Below, piece after piece: positions 55,614 through 64,000 of a DNA stretch of 64,000 nucleotides (its first letter is position 1; every line of letters begins with the position of its first letter). The stretch is from assembly GCF_002304005.1 (NCBI RefSeq), contig NZ_MRCQ01000001.1, positions 124,001-188,000 of the forward strand. The letters run 5' to 3'. The position numbers and the translations under genes are program-made. The notes under the pieces were generated by a model, which was given only the letters and a program-made list of their open reading frames with translations, was not told the origin of the DNA and ran no database searches. This DNA comes from Flavobacterium sp. ACN6 (GTDB lineage Bacteria > Bacteroidota > Bacteroidia > Flavobacteriales > Flavobacteriaceae).

Positions 55614-56612
55614 CTAATCATTCTGATTTCTCAATCCGAATAAATCTCCTTTTTGAAAAAGATCCCAGTCTTCTTTCAGCGCTTTACTATTTCTTTTTGT
55701 TACTTCTGGAGAATCTAAATCACTTAAATCAGGTTTTCCAGCATCGACCCAAGCCGTATACCAGAAACTTGCCGTTGCTGTGATTGCTTTTTTCATTTGG
55801 CTTTCAACCATTCCGTTTAGCTGCTCGTGTAGTTTTTTAGCATACTCATCAGAAAAAAGAGCTGTGTTATATTTACTTTTCATCACTTTTCCGTCAGCAT
55901 CCATTTTAAAAACTTGATTTTCTGGCGTAGCCGTTCTTAGTTTTTTATCAATATCCAATAAAGGCTGTGCTAAACTGTGTGTATCATTAATCATATCCCA
56001 AATTGCTTTGTGAACATCATCATAATGATGAGCATAAGGAACATTTAATTTGTAATTTTTAGCAAATAACTCCGGAAGTCTGCTCTCCCAAAGAGAATGA
56101 ATTCCTTTTTGATCGCTTAATTGCCCGTCGTGATTTGCAGATGTATGCAATGGCATGTGCGCATCACCAATGTAATGCCCCAAATCTGCCGCCAAAAATA
56201 AGATTTCTGCTCTATTTTTATCTTTAAAAGCTTTGGTCAATTTTGCCATCATATCTTCAATATACCAAGGTAAAATTCCGTTATCGCTTAAAAATTTAGC
56301 ATCATATTTTTTCTTTGCTTCTTCTAACGTTTTTGGATAAGTATCAGCAGAACCAAAGTTTTCCATATCGAAATAATGTCTTGGACCTTCCTCTTTATAA
56401 CTTAAGGCATATTTACGAATGTCTGGAACAGAAGCTTCCTGTGTAATAAAATCAATGTGATTATAAAAGAAAGTCTGAAGTGGATGTGGTAATGCCATTA
56501 CAGCTGCCTTGTTGATTCTTTCATGACCTACAATTCCCCATGAAAGAGTTAAAAAACCAATACCTAATACAAGAAAGCCGATTAGTTTTGGTCTCATTTT
56601 GAATTTTTTCAT
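55614..56612 (-). CDS. S1/P1 family zinc nuclease, secreted
   Basis: 332 aa. N-terminal signal, with WGIVGHERINKAAV just after: the mature N-terminal Trp and the first His are zinc ligands in this family. Further ligands lie in ADLGHYIGDAHMPLHT and HSLWESRLPELFA. All zinc motifs are present, in order. Such enzymes cut single-stranded DNA and RNA outside the cytoplasm and may serve nutrient scavenging. Single gene. Confidence 0.85.
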   Translation of the reverse strand: MKKFKMRPKLIGFLVLGIGFLTLSWGIVGHERINKAAVMALPHPLQTFFYNHIDFITQEASVPDIRKYALSYKEEGPRHYFDMENFGSADTYPKTLEEAKKKYDAKFLSDNGILPWYIEDMMAKLTKAFKDKNRAEILFLAADLGHYIGDAHMPLHTSANHDGQLSDQKGIHSLWESRLPELFAKNYKLNVPYAHHYDDVHKAIWDMINDTHSLAQPLLDIDKKLRTATPENQVFKMDADGKVMKSKYNTALFSDEYAKKLHEQLNGMVESQMKKAITATASFWYTAWVDAGKPDLSDLDSPEVTKRNSKALKEDWDLFQKGDLFGLRNQND

Positions 56613-56784
56613 TTTTGTTTTTTTAATTGAGGTGCAAATTTACCTTATTTACAGATAATTTAAAAGACAACGCTCTAAGATTATTTTAATTTAATTTTTA
56701 AAGGTATTTAAGCTATAAAACTGTTATTCGTTTATTCTAATCATTTTCTTTCGTATGTTTGTTAATGTATTAAATCTTAGAAAT

Positions 56785-57735
56785 ATGCGTCTTCCATTTT
56801 TACATATCCTCTTTTTTCTGTCCTCTGTTTGTTTCGCCCAAGAAATTGATGTACAACCAAAAAATGTCAGCGATAGTATTTTAAATTCTACCAGAACGAT
56901 CCGATTTTCGGAACCTTTTAACCCTGAAAGAGTAATGCAAAAATTGTTTCCTGGAAAATTATACCATCTTGCAAACAAAAATACTTTTGTTAGCTGGAGC
57001 TGTAAAACTTGTAAGCATGCTCCTTTCGTAGATGTAAATGGCGTAGAAGGAGATCAAATGTTTCCGTATGAAAATGGCGTTGCCACACGAATTCTTGCTA
57101 ATATTGATTTCTCAGATTCAAAGGGCAATGAGTTTAAAATAATGGCGTTCAATCATTCAACACATGATGAAGACGGTTTACAAACTGGTCGTTTCTCTGG
57201 CGGATTATTAGGCTTAGCCAAGTTTGCCAAAAAGGGTAAAGTTTGGGAAATGAAATTTTTTCAGCCGGCAGTTGCAGCTTTCGGCGCTTTTGCACAATGT
57301 CCCACTCCTAAACTTGTACAAATTGGAGAAGACCAATTTGCTTTTACTTTATCACATATTAACGGCGGTGCGGGCGGTCCTTATGAGGGTTATCTCTATC
57401 TAGTAGCTGGTTTAGATGGTAAATACCAGCCTATTATGGAAGTTCCTAATTACCATTTGGCCAATGTTGCGAGTATAACATGGTCGGGATCTTATACTGT
57501 TGTCGAGGATGCTGCTAAAAAACATTTTAGAGATTTTATCATTACAACTAATGGCTCTTTTAATAAAAATGCAAAAGCTGAAGATGAATTTGAAGCAACA
57601 CTTCCAGAAGAAATAGCGGAAATGGCAAAAACTAAAACTCAATTTGATTTTGCGATCGAAAGACGTTTCTCCTTTAAAGGAAAAACTTATAAAATGATCG
57701 GTAAACCAACTGTGAAATTTTCAAATGTAAAATAA
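56785..57735 (+). CDS. secreted hypothetical protein
   Basis: 316 aa from the ATG at 56785 (MRLPFLHILFFLSSVCFA, then QEIDVQ); an ATG at 56755 would add ten residues before the signal and is less likely. The mature part has a CKTCKHAPF motif (a CxxC, possibly a disulfide or metal site) and a long beta-rich stretch (GGAGGPYEGYLYLVAGLDGKYQP). No family is recognised. Convergent with the YeiH-like gene, with a 4-bp gap. Confidence 0.65.
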   Translation: MRLPFLHILFFLSSVCFAQEIDVQPKNVSDSILNSTRTIRFSEPFNPERVMQKLFPGKLYHLANKNTFVSWSCKTCKHAPFVDVNGVEGDQMFPYENGVATRILANIDFSDSKGNEFKIMAFNHSTHDEDGLQTGRFSGGLLGLAKFAKKGKVWEMKFFQPAVAAFGAFAQCPTPKLVQIGEDQFAFTLSHINGGAGGPYEGYLYLVAGLDGKYQPIMEVPNYHLANVASITWSGSYTVVEDAAKKHFRDFIITTNGSFNKNAKAEDEFEATLPEEIAEMAKTKTQFDFAIERRFSFKGKTYKMIGKPTVKFSNVK

Positions 57736-57739
57736 CGTA

Positions 57740-58717
57740 TTAACTCATATAAATAATTGATGATAAAGCTAAAACAGCAATAAATATCCAAAGCAAAACT
57801 CCCTGAAGCAACGGCCTTACTCCTACCGCTTTTAAAGTGGTAAAGTTTAAAGTTGCACCAATTAAAAACAAAGTAATCGTTAAACCAATTTTGGCAATAT
57901 TTACAATAGGTGTTGTAAAAGCACCAATTGCGGGTATGTAGGTATTTACTAACATTGCCACAATAAATAAACCTATAAAATAAGGAATCTTAATTCTTGC
58001 GCCGACACTTCGGGATTTATTATTAAAAAGGAAAGCCGTTAAAAGTGATATTGGAATTATCCATAAAGCTCTCGCTAATTTTACTGTTGTTGCAACCTGC
58101 AAAGCCTCTGCTCCATATTTATTAGCAGCTCCAACAACCGAACTGGTGTCATGAATTGCAATGGCGCACCACAAACCAAAGTCTTTTTGAGATAAATCCA
58201 ATTGATGACCAATAAACGGAAACACAAACAATCCAATAGAGTTTAGGATAAAAATCACCCCCAAAGCAATTGAAGTCTGATTTTCATCTGATTTGATGAC
58301 TGGGGCGATAGCTGCGATGGCACTTCCGCCACAAATTGCTGTTCCGCAAGAAATTAAATGTGATGTTTTTTTATCTGTTTGCAGCCATTTTCCAAGTAAT
58401 AAACCGAAGATTAAAGTGCTGAAAATTGAAAAAACGGTTAAAATAAAACCTTCTCTTCCAGCTGAAACTGCACTATGAGCATTCATTCCAAATCCTAAAC
58501 CAATCACTGAAAACTGCAGTAAAGACGTAATGGCTTTGCGATTGAATGCAGCAAATGGATTTCCGAAAACATTCACTAATACAACTCCAAGTAAAAGTGC
58601 AATTGGAGGAGAAATAATCGAAAACAAGCATAATAAAATTACCGCAGCAAAAAGTGCCTGTTGCAATAAATGATTGATTTCAAATAATTGTGAAGCGGAG
58701 TGTTGTTTAGTTTTCAA
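57740..58717 (-). CDS. YeiH family putative sulfate exporter (UPF0324)
   Basis: 325 aa, about nine to ten hydrophobic helices. The central ISCGTAICGGSAIAAIAPVIKSDENQTSIALGVIFILNSIG (split by reading) and HDTSSVVGAANKYG are hallmarks of the YeiH/UPF0324 group, proposed as anion (sulfate) exporters. The direction and substrate remain putative. The LysR gene lies upstream on the same strand (74-bp gap), as in many organisms where a LysR regulator controls YeiH. Confidence 0.82.
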   Translation of the reverse strand: MKTKQHSASQLFEINHLLQQALFAAVILLCLFSIISPPIALLLGVVLVNVFGNPFAAFNRKAITSLLQFSVIGLGFGMNAHSAVSAGREGFILTVFSIFSTLIFGLLLGKWLQTDKKTSHLISCGTAICGGSAIAAIAPVIKSDENQTSIALGVIFILNSIGLFVFPFIGHQLDLSQKDFGLWCAIAIHDTSSVVGAANKYGAEALQVATTVKLARALWIIPISLLTAFLFNNKSRSVGARIKIPYFIGLFIVAMLVNTYIPAIGAFTTPIVNIAKIGLTITLFLIGATLNFTTLKAVGVRPLLQGVLLWIFIAVLALSSIIYMS

Positions 58718-58791
58718 AATAAGGTAATTGATATTTACTCTGCAAAGTTCCGCAGTTTATACAACAATTACCAATTGTAATTTGCGATAGA

Positions 58792-59688
58792 CTATAACTT
58801 CAGGTTATAATGTGATGCTAAATTTTGAATAAACAATTCTGATAATGAATCCGATTTTCCTACCAGAGTAATAATATAAAACGATCTTTCTATTGCTAAT
58901 TTTTCTACATCTAAAACGATCAATTCTCTGTTTTTCAATTCCTTACTAACGGCATGTATGGACATAAAAGCAAAACAATCTGAATTAAGCAAGTAGGACT
59001 TTATACTTTCGGTACTTCCCAACTGCATTTCGATCTGCAGCTCTGAAAATTTTAAACCTGCTTTTTTCAAAGCAAATTCTATAACTTCAAGTGTTCCTGA
59101 TCCGCGTTCTCGAGTAATGAATTTCATTGATTTTAAATCGTTTAATGAAATTTCATTTTGTTTTACAAACGGATTTTTGTTACTGCAGACTAAAACCAAT
59201 TCGTCTTTTAAAAACGGAATATACTTAATGGATTGATTTTTAGATTGCCCCTCAACAATTCCAATCTCGATTTCTTTATTAATTAACGCATTTTCGATTT
59301 GTTCTGTATTTCCATTCAGCAAATTGACTTTTATATCTTTTTGTTTTTGATGAAAATGAGCTAAAACTGGAGAAATAATATATTGCGAAATTGTTGTACT
59401 TGCACCAAGTCTCAGTAACCCTTGGCGTTCTTTATTGAACGAACTCATTTCAAAATCTATTTCGCGATAAATATCAAAAATACTTTTAGTATGTTTTAGT
59501 AGAATTTTACCCGCTGGTGTCAACGCAATTTTAGAACCATTTCGTTCAAAAAGCTTGGTTTTGTAGTTTTCTTCGAGTTCCTGAATGTGTTTGGAAACGG
59601 CCGGCTGCGTGATATACAATTCTGTTGCCGCTTTAGTAAAATTAAGGCGGAGCGCAACAGTGTAGAATACTTTTAGCCTGAAATCCAT
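58792..59688 (-). CDS. LysR family transcription regulator
   Basis: 298 aa, standard size. The N-terminal HTH reads LNFTKAATELYITQPAVSKHIQELE (about 14-38), followed by the linker helix and a periplasmic-binding-like effector domain with LRLGASTTISQYIISPVL. It probably controls the YeiH-type gene just downstream; YeiE, a LysR of similar context, is known to govern sulfur-related genes, but orthology is not established. The start lies 3 bp after the broken TPM gene. Confidence 0.88.
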   Translation of the reverse strand: MDFRLKVFYTVALRLNFTKAATELYITQPAVSKHIQELEENYKTKLFERNGSKIALTPAGKILLKHTKSIFDIYREIDFEMSSFNKERQGLLRLGASTTISQYIISPVLAHFHQKQKDIKVNLLNGNTEQIENALINKEIEIGIVEGQSKNQSIKYIPFLKDELVLVCSNKNPFVKQNEISLNDLKSMKFITRERGSGTLEVIEFALKKAGLKFSELQIEMQLGSTESIKSYLLNSDCFAFMSIHAVSKELKNRELIVLDVEKLAIERSFYIITLVGKSDSLSELFIQNLASHYNLKL

Positions 59689-59691
59689 AAT

Positions 59692-60246
59692 TTATTCCTT
59701 TTTGATTTTTGTTCTTAAAACTTCCATCAGTTTTGTAATCCCATTAAGAATTCCTTGGTAATAGTTTCCTTTTTTGAATTCGGGAATAAAATCGTGATCA
59801 ATGATTTCTTTTGTTTCTTGTTCTGACAGTATTTTTGAAATTCCATTACCAAGTTCTATTCGGATTTTTCTATATCCTTTTGAAAGCCCAATTAAAATTC
59901 CATTGTCTTTTCCTTTTTTTCCAACACCCCAAGTTTTAGCAATGTGAAGTGATAACGCTTCAAATTTATCTTTAGAAGTTTTAACGGTATCTATTGTAAC
60001 AATTTCAATTGTAGTTTCTTTTTCAAAATCCCTTATTAGATTATTTAAAATTTCTTTCTCATTATTCGAAAAAATTCCTTCATAATCATTTGTCCAACCT
60101 TTCGGGCTAGGCAAACTATCCCAAAAGACCTATCTGTATTCCGCTAGATTTTCTTTTACAGAACTCGATTTCAATTTTTCATTGGTCTGACCAACTGCAC
60201 AAATTATAACTGAAAACAAAAATACTAAAAAAGTGATTTTCTTCAT
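59692..60246 (-). pseudogene. secreted TPM-domain protein, interrupted by an in-frame TAG
   Basis: One continuous frame from ATG 60246 (MKKITFLVFLFSVIICAVGQ, a full signal peptide) to stop at 59692 is broken by a single TAG at 60130-60132 (codon 39). The part after the stop reads DSLPSPKGWTNDYEGIFSN and continues into an intact TPM (TLP18.3/Psb32/MOLO-1) domain, with KTWGVGKKGKDNGILIGLS and a normal C-terminus. TPM proteins are usually secreted, so this is a nonsense-disrupted gene. A TTG at 60114 could restart the domain, but without the signal. Alternatives are suppression of the amber codon, or a sequencing error. Confidence 0.75.
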
Positions 60247-60265
60247 TTTGACTCCAATTTGTTAT

Positions 60266-61051
60266 TTAATATTTTCCAATTGCTTCAACTCCTGTTTCTG
60301 AAAACTTTAATATTTCAGTTGTAATTGGATAGCCAGAACCATTATATTCTTCAAGAACAACAGAACCAAGACGTTGAGAGAAATATTCAAAATCTTCTTC
60401 AGCAAAAATATAACAAAAATCTCTTACAGGAATCACTGCGTAAAATGGAAAACCAATTGTATTTTGAACAAGATTTTTAATTTTAGAAGAAAAAAGACAA
60501 GAGCTTTTAAGAGCTACTTCCTCAAGATTGATCATCCCCAGTTTATGATTCTCAATATCTTCAAATTCGATCTTTACTTTATCTAGAATTATTCCTAAAT
60601 TAAGATCAGCTTGCTTTTCTAATTCTTCAAAATCTATTTTCCAATCTGACAAATCATCTGTAGTTACAAATGAAAAACCATTATTCAGATTTAGTGCAAA
60701 AACTTTGCTAAATTCATTAGTTACTTTTTCATATGACAAGTTATCAAACTCAAAGTCATTTGGAAAAAATTGAATAAAAACTTTATCCTTTATATTTTTC
60801 CAATCTTCTTTTTTTGATAAATGAGAAACGATTACATCAACTAAATCAGTAATATGACTATTATCTGAATCTCTCTCATAATTCCTTCTAACATTGTCTA
60901 GACTAACTTTTAAATCTGATTCTTCTACGCTTATATGAATAAATCCATCTTTATCAATAGAATTAATAGCTAAGCCTTTACTTTCAAGCTGTTTTTTAAA
61001 TTTATTAAAGACAACATCTTCTTTATTACTACTTTTAAAAGGATTAAACAT
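60266..61051 (-). CDS. hypothetical protein, DUF1444-like
   Basis: 261 aa, soluble and acidic. The C-terminal FPFYAVIPVRDFCYIFAEEDFEYFSQRLGSVVLEEYNGSGYPITTEILKF (split by reading) recalls DUF1444/YtpQ-type proteins, and the N-terminal MFNPFKSSNKEDVVFNKFKKQLES fits a soluble start. Confidence in the family is only moderate. It lies 19 bp before the broken TPM gene, so readthrough transcription is likely. Confidence 0.5.
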   Translation of the reverse strand: MFNPFKSSNKEDVVFNKFKKQLESKGLAINSIDKDGFIHISVEESDLKVSLDNVRRNYERDSDNSHITDLVDVIVSHLSKKEDWKNIKDKVFIQFFPNDFEFDNLSYEKVTNEFSKVFALNLNNGFSFVTTDDLSDWKIDFEELEKQADLNLGIILDKVKIEFEDIENHKLGMINLEEVALKSSCLFSSKIKNLVQNTIGFPFYAVIPVRDFCYIFAEEDFEYFSQRLGSVVLEEYNGSGYPITTEILKFSETGVEAIGKY

Positions 61052-61142
61052 ATTTTGATATTTTATATTTATTCAATAAAATAATTCTTTCAAGTTCAAG
61101 CAAACCTTTGAACCTTTGCATCTGTGAACCTTTGCAACTTTA

Positions 61143-63170
61143 TTATAGCAATCCATTATACTTTCTTACAAACCATTCTGTAGTCAATAAAACAGCAATC
61201 AAAATCAATAACCAAACCAAGTCAATGATTGGAGTTTTAGCCGTTATATTTTTCTCGATCGATTTGTATTCTTTATTTTCTAAAAGTGTGTTAATCAAAT
61301 TATCTGCTTGGTCTTCAAAAAAGGCTTTTCCACCAGTTTGTTGTGCTAATTGCTGTAATTTTAGAACATCTGGATTTACGAATTGTTTTTCGATATCAAA
61401 ATCCAGAATTTCAAAATGACTGGCATAAGTAGTATTTGAATTTAACTCTTTTACTGCAAAATTATATTTTCCTGCTGGAAGTCCTTCTAAATTAGCTGAA
61501 AAAGAATTACTTCCTTTTAGTAAATCATAATTCTTGGTTTGCTTGGTCACAGCATTTACAACACTAATTGTAAGTCTGGCTTTTTCATCAAACTCGTAAT
61601 TTTTATTGAAATATTGCGCGTTGATAATGATTTCTTCTCCAGAATTGTAGAAGCTTTCATGCGTTACTACTAAAGATTTTTTAGAAGTTGTTGAAGCTAA
61701 ATATTGAATAATCTTATCAATAAAAATATCATACTTTTCAAAAGATTGATTATCAATATGACTTTGCAAACGCCATTTCCAGCTGTTTTCTCCTAAAAGA
61801 AAAGCGGTTCTTTTTCCTTGATTTTCGGCGAAAGCCAATAATGGAGCATTTGTCGCAACGTTTCTGATTTTTGAGGAAAGTAAAACCGATACATTTCCGT
61901 TTGTGCTGATGCTTCCAAATAAATTCTGTAAAGGCGGGAAATTTTCAAAACCAATATTTTCGATTGCAAATTGATTAAAATCAGAATGGAATTCAGAAAG
62001 AAAATCTTCTCGCTGATTGCTCATTTTAAAGATCAAATTATTTTGCTGCTGGTTTAAGAAATTGAAATCGGTGTTATTTCCTGTTATGATAAAGGTATTT
62101 GTCCCTGCTAATTTATTGTTATCAAAAATTGCTTTAAAAGCTGTTGTTGGCTGATATAAAACTAAAACAGAAACATCTTGTAAATCATTAATTTGATTTG
62201 GTTTAACTAATATTACTTTACGTTGTGCATTAACTTCTATAGAACGTTTTAAAGCCGCAATATCGGGATGATTTATAGCGGATACAATCGCAATAGTTGA
62301 CTTTTGATCGATTATTTCAACAGCAAAGTTTTTGATATTGTTGTAGCTGTTTTTTTCTTTTGATGAAGATTGAATGCTCGCTTTATAAATTTGTAAACCC
62401 ACTTTATCTGCCGGTAAAAGCAAGTTTAATGAAGCTGTTTTTTTTGAAGCTGAAAATGAAATCTTTTCTTTTGCTACAATTGTATTTCCCTGCGAAATGG
62501 TAAATTCGGCATTAGCTGTTTTAGTACCGGCATATTGCAGAAAAGCTTCAACAGGAAATTTATTTTTATGAAAGGCGTATTTATTTACGTTAAGCTGATT
62601 GATTTTTAAATCAAAAAACGTGGTTGTATCTCCCACAACCAAAGGATAAACTTTATTGACAGGATCAAAACGATACACATAGTCGTTTCCTGTAGTTTGA
62701 TTTCCATCGGTAATGATAACCGTTGGAAAAATCAGGTTTTTATTAATACTTTTTAAGTTTTTCGCTGCTTCATCGAGATTGGTTTGATTGCCTCTAAAAT
62801 CAAATTTATCTGAAGTTTTAAAATCGTTATCAAATTGATACGACTGAATATCGAATTTTTCCTTTAATGCAGGATTCGAAATTAGTTTTTGGTACAATTC
62901 AACTGCTTTTTTATCTGATTTTAAAGCAGCAATAGAACTTGAATTATCGACAACAATTGCCAAAGGTGTTTTTGTAATTTCTAGCGAACTCTTAGAAATG
63001 ATGGGATTTATCAATAAAACCAATAATCCGAAGATGGCCAGAAAACGTAAAAAAGCCAAAAGTATCATCACATTGGATTTACTTTTGGCTTTAAAAAAAT
63101 ATTGTAAGTACGATAAACCACCAGCGATTACTAAAGAAAGCAATAATAAAAGAATCGTGTTTGTCGTCAT
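61143..63170 (-). CDS. large membrane protein, von Willebrand factor A-like
   Basis: 675 aa. Two N-terminal helices (about 5-24, 33-59) anchor it, followed by a VWA-like region starting TPLAIVVDNSSSIAALKSDKKAVELY (the DxSxS metal site) and VIITDGNQTTG. A long middle region of beta-sandwich type ends in a C-terminal helix WLLILIAVLLTTEWFVRKYNGLL. This order (two helices, VWA, terminal helix) is typical of BatA-like or related Bacteroidota proteins of unknown role. No MoxR or companion gene is in view. Confidence 0.72.
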   Translation of the reverse strand: MTTNTILLLLLSLVIAGGLSYLQYFFKAKSKSNVMILLAFLRFLAIFGLLVLLINPIISKSSLEITKTPLAIVVDNSSSIAALKSDKKAVELYQKLISNPALKEKFDIQSYQFDNDFKTSDKFDFRGNQTNLDEAAKNLKSINKNLIFPTVIITDGNQTTGNDYVYRFDPVNKVYPLVVGDTTTFFDLKINQLNVNKYAFHKNKFPVEAFLQYAGTKTANAEFTISQGNTIVAKEKISFSASKKTASLNLLLPADKVGLQIYKASIQSSSKEKNSYNNIKNFAVEIIDQKSTIAIVSAINHPDIAALKRSIEVNAQRKVILVKPNQINDLQDVSVLVLYQPTTAFKAIFDNNKLAGTNTFIITGNNTDFNFLNQQQNNLIFKMSNQREDFLSEFHSDFNQFAIENIGFENFPPLQNLFGSISTNGNVSVLLSSKIRNVATNAPLLAFAENQGKRTAFLLGENSWKWRLQSHIDNQSFEKYDIFIDKIIQYLASTTSKKSLVVTHESFYNSGEEIIINAQYFNKNYEFDEKARLTISVVNAVTKQTKNYDLLKGSNSFSANLEGLPAGKYNFAVKELNSNTTYASHFEILDFDIEKQFVNPDVLKLQQLAQQTGGKAFFEDQADNLINTLLENKEYKSIEKNITAKTPIIDLVWLLILIAVLLTTEWFVRKYNGLL

Positions 63171-63314
63171 GTTTATTTAGTATTCAGTAAGCAGTTTTTT
63201 AGTGATCAGATTTAAGAAGTCGATATTGACTTAAAGTGTTCAGCTTTATCCTAGAATCAGAATAAACTGAATACTAAAAACCTTTGAACCTTTACAACTT
63301 AGAATCTCAGTAGC

Positions 63315-64000
63315 TTAGGTTAGCATTCCTCCGCAAACATTAAGAACTTGTCCTGTAATGTAAGCGCTCATGTCTGAGGCTAAGAAAAGACAAGCATTTG
63401 CTACATCTTCTGTAGTTCCGCCGCGTTTCAACGGAATACCTTCTCTCCATCCTTTAACTACATCTTCAGATAATTTTGCAGTCATTTCTGTTTCGATAAA
63501 ACCTGGAGCGATTGCGTTGCAGCGAATGTTACGAGAACCTAATTCTAAAGCTACAGATTTAGTAAAACCAATTGCACCCGCTTTAGAAGCTGCATAATTT
63601 GTTTGACCTGCATTTCCAGAAACTCCAACAACAGAACTAATGTTGATAATTGAACCTGCTCTTTGTTTTAAGAAAGTTTTTTGAATCGCTTTTGTCATAT
63701 TAAAAACCGATTTCAAGTTTACATCAATTACTTGGTCAAAATCTGCCTCAGACATACGCATTAACAAGTTGTCTTTTGTGATTCCCGCATTGTTGATTAA
63801 GATATCTACAGTTCCGAAATCTGTTAAAACAGCATCAACAAAAGTTTGTGCTTCGTTAAAATCTGCAGCATTTGATTGGTAACCTTTTGCTTTTACTCCT
63901 AAAGCGTTTAATTCAGCTTCTAAAGCTTCTGCAGATGCTGCAGATGAGCTGTATGTAAAAGCAACGTTTGCTCCATGTTTAGCAAAAACTTCAGCAATTC
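63315..64000 (-). CDS. fabG: 3-oxoacyl-ACP reductase, 5' end outside the window
   Basis: The frame runs off the right edge; the visible part is 228 residues plus stop. Short-chain dehydrogenase motifs: [19 protein letters not shown], the active-site SSVVG and [15 protein letters not shown], and GFIETEMTA. It ends in [12 protein letters not shown], the usual FabG C-terminus. The cofactor-binding GxxxGxG lies outside. It reduces 3-oxoacyl-ACP in fatty acid elongation. A start at 63767 is internal and incorrect. Confidence 0.93.
   Translation of the reverse strand, partial: IAEVFAKHGANVAFTYSSSAASAEALEAELNALGVKAKGYQSNAADFNEAQTFVDAVLTDFGTVDILINNAGITKDNLLMRMSEADFDQVIDVNLKSVFNMTKAIQKTFLKQRAGSIINISSVVGVSGNAGQTNYAASKAGAIGFTKSVALELGSRNIRCNAIAPGFIETEMTAKLSEDVVKGWREGIPLKRGGTTEDVANACLFLASDMSAYITGQVLNVCGGMLT

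Noticed and set aside
61108..61419. 103-codon plus-strand frame opposite the VWA-like gene
   Set aside because: Antisense shadow of a well-supported gene.

Overview
The window reads as chromosomal DNA of a Flavobacterium-type member of the Bacteroidota. The grounds are low GC, Bacteroidota promoters (TTTG about 19 nt before TAnnTTTG, with a complete match in front of leuA), near absence of Shine-Dalgarno sequences, many small lipoproteins and secreted proteins ending their signals in SC or AQ, and typical genes (fused branched-chain 2-oxoacid dehydrogenase E1, bifunctional HisB, HisIE, M1 peptidase, LtaS-like sulfatase). No rRNA, tRNA, prophage, insertion sequence or CRISPR array was seen.

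Layout. 1-13 kb holds housekeeping and accessory genes, mostly on the minus strand: an alpha/beta hydrolase, an ABC-F ATPase, a transglutaminase-like membrane protein with a signal-less solute-binding-like protein, a nucleoside phosphorylase, SUI1/YciH, a 2-oxoglutarate oxygenase, the fused E1 enzyme on the plus strand, and a Crp/Fnr regulator next to a zinc-type oxidoreductase with a palindromic operator candidate between them. 13.9-14.5 kb is a gene-free block of 102-bp tandem repeats and palindromes. 14.5-24 kb carries an MscS/YbdG channel, two helicases, a type II NADH dehydrogenase, a Bcr/CflA pump and small secreted proteins. 24.5-29 kb is an acetate-linked set: a cNMP/CBS/DUF294 protein, a DnaQ-like protein lacking expected catalytic residues, and convergent acs.

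29.5-37.8 kb is branched-chain amino acid synthesis, transcribed leftwards as leuA, leuB, then ilvD, ilvB, ilvN, ilvC. 43-51 kb is a complete histidine operon in the order hisG-D-C-B-H-A-F-IE. Both the ilv and the his transcripts begin with an unannotated leader peptide (an Ile4/Val4 run for ilv, four consecutive His plus a fifth for his), followed by an intrinsic terminator whose rising arm can instead pair with the end of the leader reading frame. This is a textbook-style ribosome-mediated attenuator layout in a Bacteroidota genome.

51-64 kb holds a two-component system, an LtaS-like membrane sulfatase, an S1/P1 nuclease, a YeiH-type transporter with a LysR regulator, a secreted TPM-domain gene broken by an in-frame TAG, a large von Willebrand-like membrane protein, and the 3' part of fabG.

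A second striking pattern is a 30-32 nt element (AAATTCCAA, a short spacer, AAATTCCAAATTCCAA) found at nine gene ends, always in the sense orientation of the gene it follows. In six of the nine it starts 5-8 nt after the stop codon, in hisF it starts immediately after the stop, and in hisH it contains the stop codon. Other hairpin-forming repeats fill most intergenic gaps, including every junction of the his operon.
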